Assembly: GCF_937425535.1 (NCBI RefSeq)
Contig: NZ_OW485601.1
Coordinates: 3,207,501-3,271,500, forward strand
DNA: 64,000 nt
Source of the DNA: Rhodovastum atsumiense
GTDB lineage: Bacteria; Pseudomonadota; Alphaproteobacteria; Acetobacterales; Acetobacteraceae
Reading direction: 5' to 3'
Part shown: piece by piece, positions 8,323-16,240 of the stretch
Position numbering within the stretch: the first letter of the stretch is position 1
Layout of the letters: every line of letters starts with the position of its first letter
Program-made: the position numbers and the translations under genes
Notes under the pieces: generated by a model
Told to the model about the DNA's origin: nothing
The model's input: the letters and a program-made list of their open reading frames with translations, nothing else
The model's database searches: none

Positions 8323-9435
8323 TCAGCCGGCCACCGCGACGAAGGCACCGTTCTTCACCATCGCCTTGGTCAGCTTCTTCGCCGGCTCGCGGTCGGGGCC
8401 GAAGGTGGTCTCGCCGGTGACGCCCGGATAGTTCTTCGTCTGCGCCAGCGCGTCGCGAACCTTCTCGCGCGTTGGATTGGGCCAGGCGCGCTCCAGGGCG
8501 GCGAGCATGATGCCGACGGCATCATAGGCCTGCGCGGGGAACTGGCCGGGCTCGGCCTGGCCGGTGCGGGCCTTCCAGGCGGCGACGAATTCCTGCACCT
8601 GCGGTTCCGGCGAATTGGGCAGGAAGGTCGCGGTCAGGCGCAGCCCCTCGGCATCGGCGCCGGCCAGCGCCAGCAATTGCTGGTTATAGGCGGCGGAGGT
8701 GGAGTGCACCGGGATGCCGATGCCAAGCTGCTTCATCTGCTTCAGGAACTGTGCCGCATCTTCATAGAAGAAGCCGGTGTAGACGACATCCGGCTTGCTG
8801 CGTGCGATCTTGGTGATGATCGGACGGAAATCCTGCAGGCCACGATTGAAGTATTCGGAAAACACCACTTCGCCGCCACGTGGCTTCAGCCCGTCGACGA
8901 AGCCGCTCACCACCGACTGGCCCCAGTCGGTCTGCTCGGAGATCACCGCGACGCGGCGGTGGCCCTCCGCAAGCAGCCACTCGGCGTTGTACGGCCCTTC
9001 CTGCGCCTGGGTGGTGATGTTGCGGAACTGCCACTTCGAGATCTTCGTGTAGTCCGGGTGCGAGGCAGTCTGCGAGAGCTGCGCCATGCCGGCCTGAGCG
9101 TAGACCTGCCCGGATGCCATCGACACGCCCGAGGTGAAGTCGCCGAGCACCGCCAGAATTGTGCGGTCATCGACAAACTTGCGCGCGATCGCGACACCTT
9201 CGCGCGAATCCGAACGTGAATCCTCGTAGACGATTTCCACCCGGAACGGTTTGTCGGCGCGGTTGAAGCGGTCCAGCGCGATCTCGGCGGCGTTGCGGAA
9301 ATCCTGGCCGTACTGGGCGGTGCCGCCGGTCAGCGGCAACTGGTAGCCCAGCCGCAGCACCGGTTTGTCGGCGGCACGGGCGGGGCCGGCGAGCAGGGCG
9401 CCGGTGGCGAGCAACAGGCTGCGACGGTCGAGCAT
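8323..9435 (-). CDS. livK: periplasmic amino-acid-type binding protein (LivK/UrtA class)
   Basis: A 370-residue Peripla_BP_6 receptor. The signal sequence MLDRRSLLLATGALLAGPARA is followed by KPVLRLGYQLPLTGGTAQYG, the usual start of the mature fold; later landmarks are VLGDFTSGVSMA (ligand loop), QTDWGQS and the FPAQAYDAVGIMLAALE helix. An ATG at 9435 with AGGA about ten bases upstream gives a normal signal peptide; a longer start at 9456 is possible. It heads the transporter part of the operon, 92 bases after the ATC-hydrolase-like gene. Ligand unknown: this class also takes urea, short amides and aromatic acids. Confidence 0.88.
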   Translation of the reverse strand: MLDRRSLLLATGALLAGPARAADKPVLRLGYQLPLTGGTAQYGQDFRNAAEIALDRFNRADKPFRVEIVYEDSRSDSREGVAIARKFVDDRTILAVLGDFTSGVSMASGQVYAQAGMAQLSQTASHPDYTKISKWQFRNITTQAQEGPYNAEWLLAEGHRRVAVISEQTDWGQSVVSGFVDGLKPRGGEVVFSEYFNRGLQDFRPIITKIARSKPDVVYTGFFYEDAAQFLKQMKQLGIGIPVHSTSAAYNQQLLALAGADAEGLRLTATFLPNSPEPQVQEFVAAWKARTGQAEPGQFPAQAYDAVGIMLAALERAWPNPTREKVRDALAQTKNYPGVTGETTFGPDREPAKKLTKAMVKNGAFVAVAG

Positions 9436-9527
9436 CGGATCATTCCTGGATGGCATCGTGGAAGGCCCCCCGGGCCCCGGTCATGGTAGATGTCGGTTGC
9501 CCGCGGGGGATGCAAGGGCCGGGCCGC

Positions 9528-10049
9528 TCAGTCCTTGCCCGGCAGCACGCGCAGGGTGCAGCAGCCTTCGCGGCCGGGCTGCCAGGTCTCGCCGGCGAAG
9601 GTGAAGCCCGCCGCGGTGAACATGCCCTGGTCGATGGCGCCGGCGATCTCGCACAGGTCCTTCAGGTCGGCATCGCCGCAGCCTTCGGCCTGCCACGCTT
9701 CCTTCAGCGGGCAACGGTGGAAATGAATGGTCAGCTCGGCCTCGTCGCAGCGGCGCAGCTCCGGGGAGAACAGCGTCTCGCCCTCGATGATGCCGCCGAG
9801 GAAGTCGCGGCTCAGCCCGGCGAGGTCGGCGGGGCCGTGCCCGGCGAGGCCGGCCCCGGCCTTCTCGCCCATCTGCCGCGTGGCTTCCTTCATCAGCGTC
9901 ATGGCGCGCTCGCGGCCGAGTTCGGCGCGCAGCACCTCGAACATGCGGGCATAGAAGGCGGCGCGCATGGCGAAGGCACGGCGCAGCAGGGCGTGCACCT
10001 CGGTGGCGGCCATGGTGGTTTGGGTGGGCATCGTCGGTTCCTTGGGCAT
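9528..10049 (-). CDS. L-2-amino-thiazoline-4-carboxylic acid hydrolase-like protein
   Basis: A 173-residue soluble protein that I assign, with moderate confidence, to the ATC-hydrolase family, in which a ring-opening hydrolase converts 2-amino-thiazoline carboxylate towards cysteine. What is visible: a helical N-terminal half (LRRAFAMRAAFYARMFEVL), then ELTIHFHRCPLKEAW, whose CPL motif is characteristic, and a C-terminal CCTLRV. The ATG at 10049 overlaps the stop of the FAD oxidoreductase (TGATG), so the two are co-translated; a second ATG at 10031 has a better AAGGAA site. Position between an amine oxidase and a liv importer suggests a catabolic role. The real substrate is unproven. Confidence 0.6.
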   Translation of the reverse strand: MPKEPTMPTQTTMAATEVHALLRRAFAMRAAFYARMFEVLRAELGRERAMTLMKEATRQMGEKAGAGLAGHGPADLAGLSRDFLGGIIEGETLFSPELRRCDEAELTIHFHRCPLKEAWQAEGCGDADLKDLCEIAGAIDQGMFTAAGFTFAGETWQPGREGCCTLRVLPGKD

Positions 10050-11356
10050 CAGGCGATCTCCCTGGCATCGCGCCAGCGATATTCCAGCAGCTTCAGCGGC
10101 GCGACGCGACGCAGCAGCCCGTGCAGCGGCAGCGGCGTGGGCGGGCCGAAGGGCAGCGCCACCTGTTCGGTGCCGGTGCCGCCGGCGAGGCGGGCGAATT
10201 CGCGGCCGATGGCGATGGCCAGCGACACCGCGCGGCCGTTGCAGCCGGTCCAGCCCCAGGCATCGGGGCCGAGTTCGTGGAAGCGCGGGGCGTAATCGGG
10301 CGTCATGCCGATATAGCCGTTCCAGACATAATCGAAGCGCACCGTGCCGAGCTGCGGCCAGATGCGGGCGAGCCGGGTGGCGATGCGCGCCTGCAGCCGT
10401 TCCACGGCGTTCACCGGCAGGATCAGCGCGCCGCCGGTCACCAGCCGGTCGCGCGCGTCCCAGCGGGCGAAATACAGGTCGCCATGCGTGTCCGACATCG
10501 CCTGCCGGCCGGGGATCACGGTGCGGCGCAGCACCGGATCGACCGGCGCGGTCGCCATCTGCCAGGAATGCACCGGCACCACCTCGCGCGCCACCGCGGG
10601 CGCCAGGGCGGGGGCGAGCTCGCCGGTATAGGCGTTGCTTGCCAGCACCAGCGCGCGCGCCCGCACCGTGCCGCGGGCGCCGCGGACGATCCAGTTGCCC
10701 TCGACGCGATCGAAGCCGAGCACCGGCGAGCGGACGCAGATGCGCCCGCCCCGGCCGAGCACCGCGGCGGCGAGGCCGCGCGCCAGCGCCAGCGGGTTGA
10801 TGTGCCCGCCGCTGCGGTTCCAGAAGCCGCCGTGCCAGTAGCCGCTGCCCATCATGTTGCGCATCTGCATGCGATCGAGCAGCTCGACCGGCGCGCCCCA
10901 GCGCTCCCACTGGCGCACGCGCGTTTCCGCGATGCGCATCCGCCCGGGCGAGTGCGCGGGCTGCACCCAGCCGGTCTGCTCGGCCTCGGCGGCGATGTCG
11001 CAGCGGCGCACCGTCTCGAACAGCAGGTCGGCCGAGCCGCCGAGCATGGCGGCGAAACGTTCCCCGGCGCCGCCGTAGCGCGCCACCAGGTCGTCCGGGT
11101 TCATCCGGGTGAGGGTGGGGATCACCTGGCCGTTGTTGCGGCCGGAGGCGCCCCAGCCGGGTGCCATGGCCTCGACCACCAGCACGTCGGTGCCGGCCTC
11201 GGCTAGGTGCAGGGCGGTGGACAGGCCGGTGAAGCCGGCGCCGATCACGACGACGTCGGCGCGTTGCTCGCCCTCGAGCACCGGCAGGTCGGGCGCGGAC
11301 GGGGTGACCGCCGCCCAGAGCGAGGGCGGCCAGGGAACGGGATCGGTCTGGGGCAT
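10049..11356 (-). CDS. FAD-dependent amine/amino-acid oxidoreductase (DAO family, PuuB-like)
   Basis: A 435-residue flavoprotein. The Rossmann dinucleotide motif VVVIGAGFTGLSTALHLAEAG sits near residue 35, preceded by a WPPSLW segment typical of gamma-glutamylputrescine oxidase-type enzymes; GASGRNNGQV follows, and the C-terminal WGWTGCNGRAVSLAIAIG closes the FAD site. Such enzymes deaminate amines or D-/N-methyl amino acids with release of ammonia. It is the first gene of a seven-gene reverse operon ending in livF. The start at 11356 gives a normal-length enzyme and leaves a 137-base divergent gap to hldD. Confidence 0.83.
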   Translation of the reverse strand: MPQTDPVPWPPSLWAAVTPSAPDLPVLEGEQRADVVVIGAGFTGLSTALHLAEAGTDVLVVEAMAPGWGASGRNNGQVIPTLTRMNPDDLVARYGGAGERFAAMLGGSADLLFETVRRCDIAAEAEQTGWVQPAHSPGRMRIAETRVRQWERWGAPVELLDRMQMRNMMGSGYWHGGFWNRSGGHINPLALARGLAAAVLGRGGRICVRSPVLGFDRVEGNWIVRGARGTVRARALVLASNAYTGELAPALAPAVAREVVPVHSWQMATAPVDPVLRRTVIPGRQAMSDTHGDLYFARWDARDRLVTGGALILPVNAVERLQARIATRLARIWPQLGTVRFDYVWNGYIGMTPDYAPRFHELGPDAWGWTGCNGRAVSLAIAIGREFARLAGGTGTEQVALPFGPPTPLPLHGLLRRVAPLKLLEYRWRDAREIA

Positions 11357-11493
11357 ATCCGGGTGTACTCTGTGCTGCCTCGCAACACTGCGCCAGGACG
11401 GCGCCGAGGAAAAGCGGCCAGATGCGCGCGACCCCGCCGCCGTCATCTCATCATGCTTGCGGGCGGCGGGGGGATTGTCCTACTCCGGCAGGC

Positions 11494-12468
11494 ATGATCC
11501 TGATCACTGGCGGCGCCGGCTTCATCGGTTCGAATCTGCATGCAGCGCTGGCTGCGCGGGGCCACGAGACGATCGTGGTCGATCGCCTGCGCAGCGACGG
11601 CAAGTGGCACAACCTCGCGCACCATCCGCCGACCGCGATTGTCGCGCCGGAAGAGCTGCAGAATTTCCTCGCCCTGCAGCCGCCGATCGAGATGGTGTTC
11701 CATCTCGGCGCGATCAGCGCCACCACGGCGACCGATGGCGACCTGGTCTGGCACACCAATGTCGGCCTGTCGCAGGAGCTGTGGAAATGGTGTTCCTCGC
11801 TCGGGGTGCGGATGATCTACGCCTCCTCGGCGGCGACCTACGGGGCCGGCGCACAGGGCTTCGAGGATGGGCTGGACGATCTTGGCAATTTGCGTCCGCT
11901 CAATCTTTACGGCTGGTCCAAGCACGCCTTCGACCTGAGCGTGGCGCGCGCCGTGGCCGGGCGGCGCAAGCGGCCGCCGCAATGGGTGGGCCTGAAATTC
12001 TTCAACGTCTACGGGCCGAACGAGTACCACAAGGGATCGCAGGTCTCGGTGGTGAAGGTGAAATACGACGAGGTGCGGCGCGGCCAGGCGCCGCGGCTGT
12101 TCCGCAGCGACCGGCCCGATGTCGCGGATGGCGAGCAGAAGCGCGACTTCATCTGGGTCGGCGATGTCGTGGACGTGCTGCTCTGGCTGCAGGACACGCC
12201 GGGCGTGAGCGGGCTGTTCAATGTCGGCACCGGCCAGGCGCGCAGCTATCGCGACCTCGCCCACGCGGTCTGCCGCGCGGGTGGGGCGAAGGAAGACATC
12301 GAGTTCATCGACATGCCGGCCAATCTGCGCGGCCAGTACCAGTCCTTCACCGAGGCGCGCATGGATCGCCTGCGCGCGGCCGGCTACACGAAGCCCTTCA
12401 CCTCGCTTGAAGACGGCATCAACCGCTATATCACCGAGTATCTGGCGATGCCGGATCCCTACGTCTGA
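11494..12468 (+). CDS. hldD: ADP-L-glycero-D-manno-heptose 6-epimerase
   Basis: A 324-residue extended SDR epimerase that makes ADP-L-glycero-beta-D-manno-heptose for the lipopolysaccharide inner core. N-terminal NADP-binding GGAGFIG (6-12), active-site YASSAATYG (109-117) and the catalytic pair Tyr139/Lys143 in LYGWSKHAFD are visible, together with LKFFNVYGPNEYHKGSQVSV, which is specific for this epimerase. The ATG at 11494 begins immediately with the Rossmann strand. It transcribes divergently from the amine-oxidase operon and converges on the ABC-ATPase gene, with a strong hairpin between the two stops. Its pathway partner hldE lies 6 kb away beyond the metal module. Confidence 0.95.
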   Translation: MILITGGAGFIGSNLHAALAARGHETIVVDRLRSDGKWHNLAHHPPTAIVAPEELQNFLALQPPIEMVFHLGAISATTATDGDLVWHTNVGLSQELWKWCSSLGVRMIYASSAATYGAGAQGFEDGLDDLGNLRPLNLYGWSKHAFDLSVARAVAGRRKRPPQWVGLKFFNVYGPNEYHKGSQVSVVKVKYDEVRRGQAPRLFRSDRPDVADGEQKRDFIWVGDVVDVLLWLQDTPGVSGLFNVGTGQARSYRDLAHAVCRAGGAKEDIEFIDMPANLRGQYQSFTEARMDRLRAAGYTKPFTSLEDGINRYITEYLAMPDPYV

Positions 12469-12474
12469 TTGCGG

Positions 12475-12501
12475 GCGCCGCCGCGATGGCCGCGGCGGCG
12501 C
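12475..12501. terminator. bidirectional hairpin between hldD and the ABC-ATPase gene
   Basis: A perfect 11-bp stem, GCGCCGCCGCG (12475-12485) with its complement at 12491-12501 and a five-base loop, fills the 40-base gap between convergent stop codons. No T tract follows, so it may work as a bidirectional block rather than a classic intrinsic terminator. Confidence 0.6.
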
Positions 12502-12508
12502 ACCGGAT

Positions 12509-13480
12509 TCAGGTTTGCTGCCAGGCGGGCAGCAGCGTCTCGCCGCGTCGCACCGCATCACGCAGCCTCGCGAGGCGGTGGTCATGCGCCTGCAACTCGG
12601 CCTGCAGCGCCTGCTCTTCGGGCGAGGTCGCGACCACCGCGGCGATGCCGCCGTTGCGGATGATCACGCGCCGCGCGCCCGACAGCGCCAGCAGCGGATC
12701 ATGGGTCGACAGCAGCACGATCTTGCCCCGGCTGGTGAACAGGCGCAGCGCCTGCCGGCGATCCACCCCGGCATTCTCGATCTCGTCGATCAGCACCACC
12801 GGCTTCGCGCTCAGCAGGGCGGCATCGGCGATCATCAGCGCGCGGGACTGGCCGCCGCTCAGCTGCGTCAGCGGCGTGGCGGCGGTGAACGGCTCGCCGG
12901 CCATGGCGATGGCGGCGTCCAGCACGGTCCGCGCCGCCGCCCGTGGATCAGCGACGCCACAGCTTTCGGCGTGCAGGGACAGGAAGTCCTCGACGTGCAG
13001 GTCCAGCACGAAATTCATGTTCTGGGAGATCTGCGCCACCAGCCGCGCCTCGGCCGAGACGCGCATGCGCGGGGCAGGGGTCGCGCCGTTGACCCGCACC
13101 ACCCGGCGACTCGGCGTGTCGCCCTGGGCGAGGCATTCGATGTCGGCCAGCAGACGGCTTTTGCCCGAGCCGGTCGGGCCGACGATGGCCACCACCTCGC
13201 CCGGCCGCAGGCAGAGCGGGACCGCTTCCGGCTGTCCGTCCTTGTCGCAGCCTTGCGTCACCTCCAGGCATTCCAGCGTGATGCCGCCGCCGGCAGGGCG
13301 CGCGGCCAGGAAGGCGCGCAACTGCTCCTGCAGGGCCGCCAGGGTCCAGCCGCCTCCGTCCCTGACCTCCCAGGGGAGCGATTGCCAGTAGTCCTGCAGC
13401 GAACACGCGGCCGCCGGCACGGGCAGGCCGTGCCGGCGCAGGAAGTCCGTGTCCACCGTCATGGTCGCGGCGCCGGTCAT
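12509..13480 (-). CDS. soluble ABC-type ATPase of unknown function (metal module)
   Basis: A 323-residue protein with a full ABC nucleotide-binding domain: Walker A GPTGSGKS (101-108), signature LSGGQ (207-211), Walker B VVLIDE (228-233) and switch His260 in LLSTHD. It is preceded by about 85 residues unlike a transporter subunit (helical, with WQSLPWEVRDGGGWTL). After Walker B the sequence reads IDEIENAGVDRR instead of the usual DEPTSALD, so the catalytic Glu is present but the D-loop is unusual. No permease gene is near. Start overlaps the GTPase stop (ATGA). It may energise cofactor or protein remodelling, by analogy with soluble ABC ATPases such as component A2, but that is inference. Confidence 0.75.
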   Translation of the reverse strand: MTGAATMTVDTDFLRRHGLPVPAAACSLQDYWQSLPWEVRDGGGWTLAALQEQLRAFLAARPAGGGITLECLEVTQGCDKDGQPEAVPLCLRPGEVVAIVGPTGSGKSRLLADIECLAQGDTPSRRVVRVNGATPAPRMRVSAEARLVAQISQNMNFVLDLHVEDFLSLHAESCGVADPRAAARTVLDAAIAMAGEPFTAATPLTQLSGGQSRALMIADAALLSAKPVVLIDEIENAGVDRRQALRLFTSRGKIVLLSTHDPLLALSGARRVIIRNGGIAAVVATSPEEQALQAELQAHDHRLARLRDAVRRGETLLPAWQQT

Positions 13481-14175
13481 GGTTCCTGCTCCTCGATGCG
13501 CATCCGGCGGATCACGCCGTGCTGGAACTCCGCGCCGATGCGGGTCTGGCCGAAGCAGTAGGAACAGACCGCGGCGGGCACGGAGAAACGCAGGCGCCCG
13601 CCGGTCAGCGCCGCTTCCTCCGGCGCGTCCCGCCACAGCATGGCGACTTCCCGGCATCCCTGGCCGGTGATGCCGTTGGCGAACAGGATCTCGGCGCGCG
13701 CGTTCACCTGGCGGATGCGGAAGGCGAAGACGTCGCGCTCGGCCTGGCTGACGATGTCGCCCTTCGTCACCACCACCAGGTCGGCGGTGCGCAGCATCGG
13801 CCCGACCTTGCGCGGGGTGTCGATGCCCGAGAGGTTGTCCAGCACGCACATCGCCAGGAAGCCGCGCAGATGCGGCGCGCAGCGGTTGCACAATCCCGCC
13901 GTCTCGCTCACCAGCAGGTCGAGTCCCTGGCGCGCGCCCCAGGCGGCGCAGGCCTCGACATTGGTGACAAAATAATGGTCCGGGCAGGTGTTGCCGGAAA
14001 TCCCGGTCAGCACCGGGATGCCCTCGGCCTCATAGGCCGCCGCATCCAGGCTGGTCAGGCAATCGAACTTCACCACCCCGGTCCGCAGCCCCGCCGCGCG
14101 CAGATGCCGCAGCGCCCGCAGGATGACCGAGGTCTTGCCCGACGAAGGCGGGCCGGCGACCGTCACCAGCTTCAT
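13477..14175 (-). CDS. HypB/UreG-like P-loop GTPase with cysteine pairs (metal module)
   Basis: A 232-residue G3E/SIMIBI-class nucleotide-binding protein. P-loop GPPSSGKTS (8-16), a Walker-B-like DLLVSETAG (86-94) and the base-recognition TKGD (137-140) are all visible. It also has potential metal ligands: Cys64 in GNTCPDHYF, Cys96-x2-Cys99 in GLCNRCAPH, Cys110, and Cys204-x2-Cys207 in AVCSYCFG. HypB, UreG and CobW proteins use such folds to hand nickel, zinc or cobalt to client enzymes. Stop overlaps the start of the ABC ATPase, and its start overlaps the preceding gene's stop, so the three are tightly coupled. Metal and client are unknown. Confidence 0.75.
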   Translation of the reverse strand: MKLVTVAGPPSSGKTSVILRALRHLRAAGLRTGVVKFDCLTSLDAAAYEAEGIPVLTGISGNTCPDHYFVTNVEACAAWGARQGLDLLVSETAGLCNRCAPHLRGFLAMCVLDNLSGIDTPRKVGPMLRTADLVVVTKGDIVSQAERDVFAFRIRQVNARAEILFANGITGQGCREVAMLWRDAPEEAALTGGRLRFSVPAAVCSYCFGQTRIGAEFQHGVIRRMRIEEQEP

Positions 14176-15185
14176 CGTTTCAGATCCATGCCAAGGGCGC
14201 CCCGCGCCAGCGCGGCGTCGCAGAGCGGGTGCAATCCGGGAAAATCGAGGCCGCGGGCGTGCGACCAGCCCAGCCAGCGCAAGGGGCCGGGCAGGGGGGC
14301 GCCGCCGCTGTCGTCACGGTTGCTGGCGCAGCCCGCGCTTTCCATCCGGCCGGCCCAGTCCCGGCCGGTCAGCAACGCATGCGCAAGCCGCGCCGCCGGC
14401 GGGGCGTCGTGCCGGCGCAGCAGCAGCAACGGCACCGCGTAGGCCCCCTCGCGCGGCCAGACCAGGGCCACGCGGTCGCGATGGATGTTGTTGAGCGCCC
14501 AGAAATACGGAAGGATCGCCAGCGCGGCGCCCTCCGGATCGCCGGAACCCAGGTTGCGCGCCATCTGCGCACCGCCGCGGAATCCCCACATGTTCGCGCC
14601 CAGCGCCTGCAGCCCGTCCAGGCCGAAATCGACGAACAGGTTGAACAGCAGCACGCCCGCGAGCCGCCCGTCGCTGCCGTTGGCAACGATGTCGCCGCGG
14701 TACTGCGGCGAGAGCAGGTCCTCCCAGCCTTGCGGCACCGGGCGCCCGCGCAGACGGGCGCGGTCGGCCAGGATTACCCAGGGACCGGCGCCGTACACCT
14801 CGCAAACCCCGAGCGGATCGGCGAGCCCCGCCGCGGCGAGATCGGGACGCAGCGCCGGCTGCGGTCGCGGCTGGTAGAGCCCGGCCTGCTGCCAGCGCGT
14901 GGTGAAGCCGGGCCGCGTGAAGCGGCCGAGCCCGGCATCGGAGAGCAGGCCGGGCAACCAGTCCGCATCCTCGGTCTCGTGCACCCAGGCGCAGTCCGGG
15001 CTGTCCAGGCTGGCCGGCACGTACCAGGCGGCGGTCAGGCCGCTGCGGCGCCGCTCCCGTTCGAAGCCTTCATGCAAATGCTGGCGCACCATCCGGCGCA
15101 GCGGCGGGAACACATGGCCGAAATAGTCCAGGCGCCGCCGCGGCCCGCCTTCCTCCTCCGGGAAGGCCGGTTCGTCGCCGCTCAT
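14172..15185 (-). CDS. periplasmic-binding-protein-fold protein lacking a signal peptide (metal module)
   Basis: A 337-residue protein resembling type-2 ABC binding proteins for Fe(III) or polyamines: PQGWEDLLSPQYRGDIVANG, the FFRGGAQM-like GFRGGAQMARNLGSGDPEGA and VALVWPREGAYAVPLLLL correspond to hinge and ligand-cleft segments of that fold. Oddly, the N-terminus is acidic/charged (MSGDEPAFPEEEGGPRRR) with no hydrophobic leader, and the only good start, ATG at 15185, overlaps the upstream stop by four bases. It therefore probably stays in the cytoplasm, where it could bind a metal complex for the GTPase and ATPase encoded next. An unseen frameshift removing a signal peptide is possible, but upstream is occupied by the preceding gene. 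Confidence 0.65.
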   Translation of the reverse strand: MSGDEPAFPEEEGGPRRRLDYFGHVFPPLRRMVRQHLHEGFERERRRSGLTAAWYVPASLDSPDCAWVHETEDADWLPGLLSDAGLGRFTRPGFTTRWQQAGLYQPRPQPALRPDLAAAGLADPLGVCEVYGAGPWVILADRARLRGRPVPQGWEDLLSPQYRGDIVANGSDGRLAGVLLFNLFVDFGLDGLQALGANMWGFRGGAQMARNLGSGDPEGAALAILPYFWALNNIHRDRVALVWPREGAYAVPLLLLRRHDAPPAARLAHALLTGRDWAGRMESAGCASNRDDSGGAPLPGPLRWLGWSHARGLDFPGLHPLCDAALARGALGMDLKR

Positions 15186-16225
15186 GGCGCGGCGGTGCCG
15201 GCGAACAGCAGGTGCAGGTCGGCATCGGTCAGGGCGACGCCGAAGAACAGACGGAAGAACGCCCGCGTTTCCGCTGGCAGATCGATCCTGTACCGATCCG
15301 GGTGCAACCGGCCCGCCAGCCATTGCACCCCCATGATCCGCATGTAGGAGGGCGGCCGGTCCATCCAGTTGAACGGCAGCGACGGCACCACCAGCACGCG
15401 CCGGCTGCGCACCGCCGCGAGCGTCTGCCAGCGTGGTTCCGTCAGGAACATCGTGGCGGTGCGGGGGAAGCGCACCAGGATGACGTCCGGGTCCAGCAGC
15501 AGCACCGTCTCCGCGGTCATCGTGGCGGTGGCGGCGAAGCTGTTGGCGGCCGCGCAGTGCAGCACGTTGCGCCCGCCGGCCAGCCCGATCACCTCGGCCC
15601 GGGCGGAGCCGTCGCACTGGCTCTGCAGCCCGTCGGGGGATTCGGCGTAGTAGACACGCGGCCGCTGCCCGTCCGGCAGGTCGCGCAGCGCGGCGGCGAC
15701 GCGGGCGCCGGTTTCTTCCAGATAGCGTGCCAGTGCCTCGCCGCGTTCTGGCCTTTGCAGCACCGCGCCGAGGAAGCGGAAGGTCGCCGGGTACTGCTCC
15801 AGCCGCTCGGCCGCCACCGCCACCGCCGGCCTGCCGAGCCGGGCCATGGTGGCGCGCACCTGCTCCGACAGCCCGGTGCCGTCCAGCACCACGCCGAGGT
15901 CGATGCCGGCCGCCATCAACTGTTCAGGGTTCGTGGTCTGGATGCCGCTGACCGACAGCCGCGGCAGCGCGGCGAAGCCGGGCGGCAGGAAGCGGGCGAG
16001 GTCCGGCGTGGTGTCGAAATAGCTGCCCGCCAGCAGGTCGGGGGCGATCGCCGCCATGATCGCCACGGCGGAGGAGAACGCCCCGTACACGCGGTGGATG
16101 TCGGCCGGCAGCGTGATCGTCCGTCCGCTCATGTCCACCACCTCGCGCGCCCGGGCGGGGGACGCGGCCAGCAGCAGCGCGGCCGCGAACAGGGTGGCGC
16201 GGGCGATCCGGCGCAGGATCATCAT
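15182..16225 (-). CDS. periplasmic binding protein for siderophore/haem/cobalamin-type ligand
   Basis: A 347-residue class III binding protein (Peripla_BP_2). The leader LRRIARATLFAAALLLAASPARA is a clear signal peptide; the mature part starts EVVDMSGRTITLPADIHRVYG, the standard opening of FepB/BtuF/HmuT proteins, and later has DPDVILV and MRIMGVQWLAGRLHPD. Two N-terminal ATGs (16225, 16222) are both usable. It lies 15 bases after the TonB receptor gene and overlaps the next gene by four bases. No FecCD-type permease follows, so delivery across the inner membrane must use another system or a different route. Confidence 0.85.
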   Translation of the reverse strand: MMILRRIARATLFAAALLLAASPARAREVVDMSGRTITLPADIHRVYGAFSSAVAIMAAIAPDLLAGSYFDTTPDLARFLPPGFAALPRLSVSGIQTTNPEQLMAAGIDLGVVLDGTGLSEQVRATMARLGRPAVAVAAERLEQYPATFRFLGAVLQRPERGEALARYLEETGARVAAALRDLPDGQRPRVYYAESPDGLQSQCDGSARAEVIGLAGGRNVLHCAAANSFAATATMTAETVLLLDPDVILVRFPRTATMFLTEPRWQTLAAVRSRRVLVVPSLPFNWMDRPPSYMRIMGVQWLAGRLHPDRYRIDLPAETRAFFRLFFGVALTDADLHLLFAGTAAP

Positions 16226-16240
16226 CTTTCCCCCTCCTCC

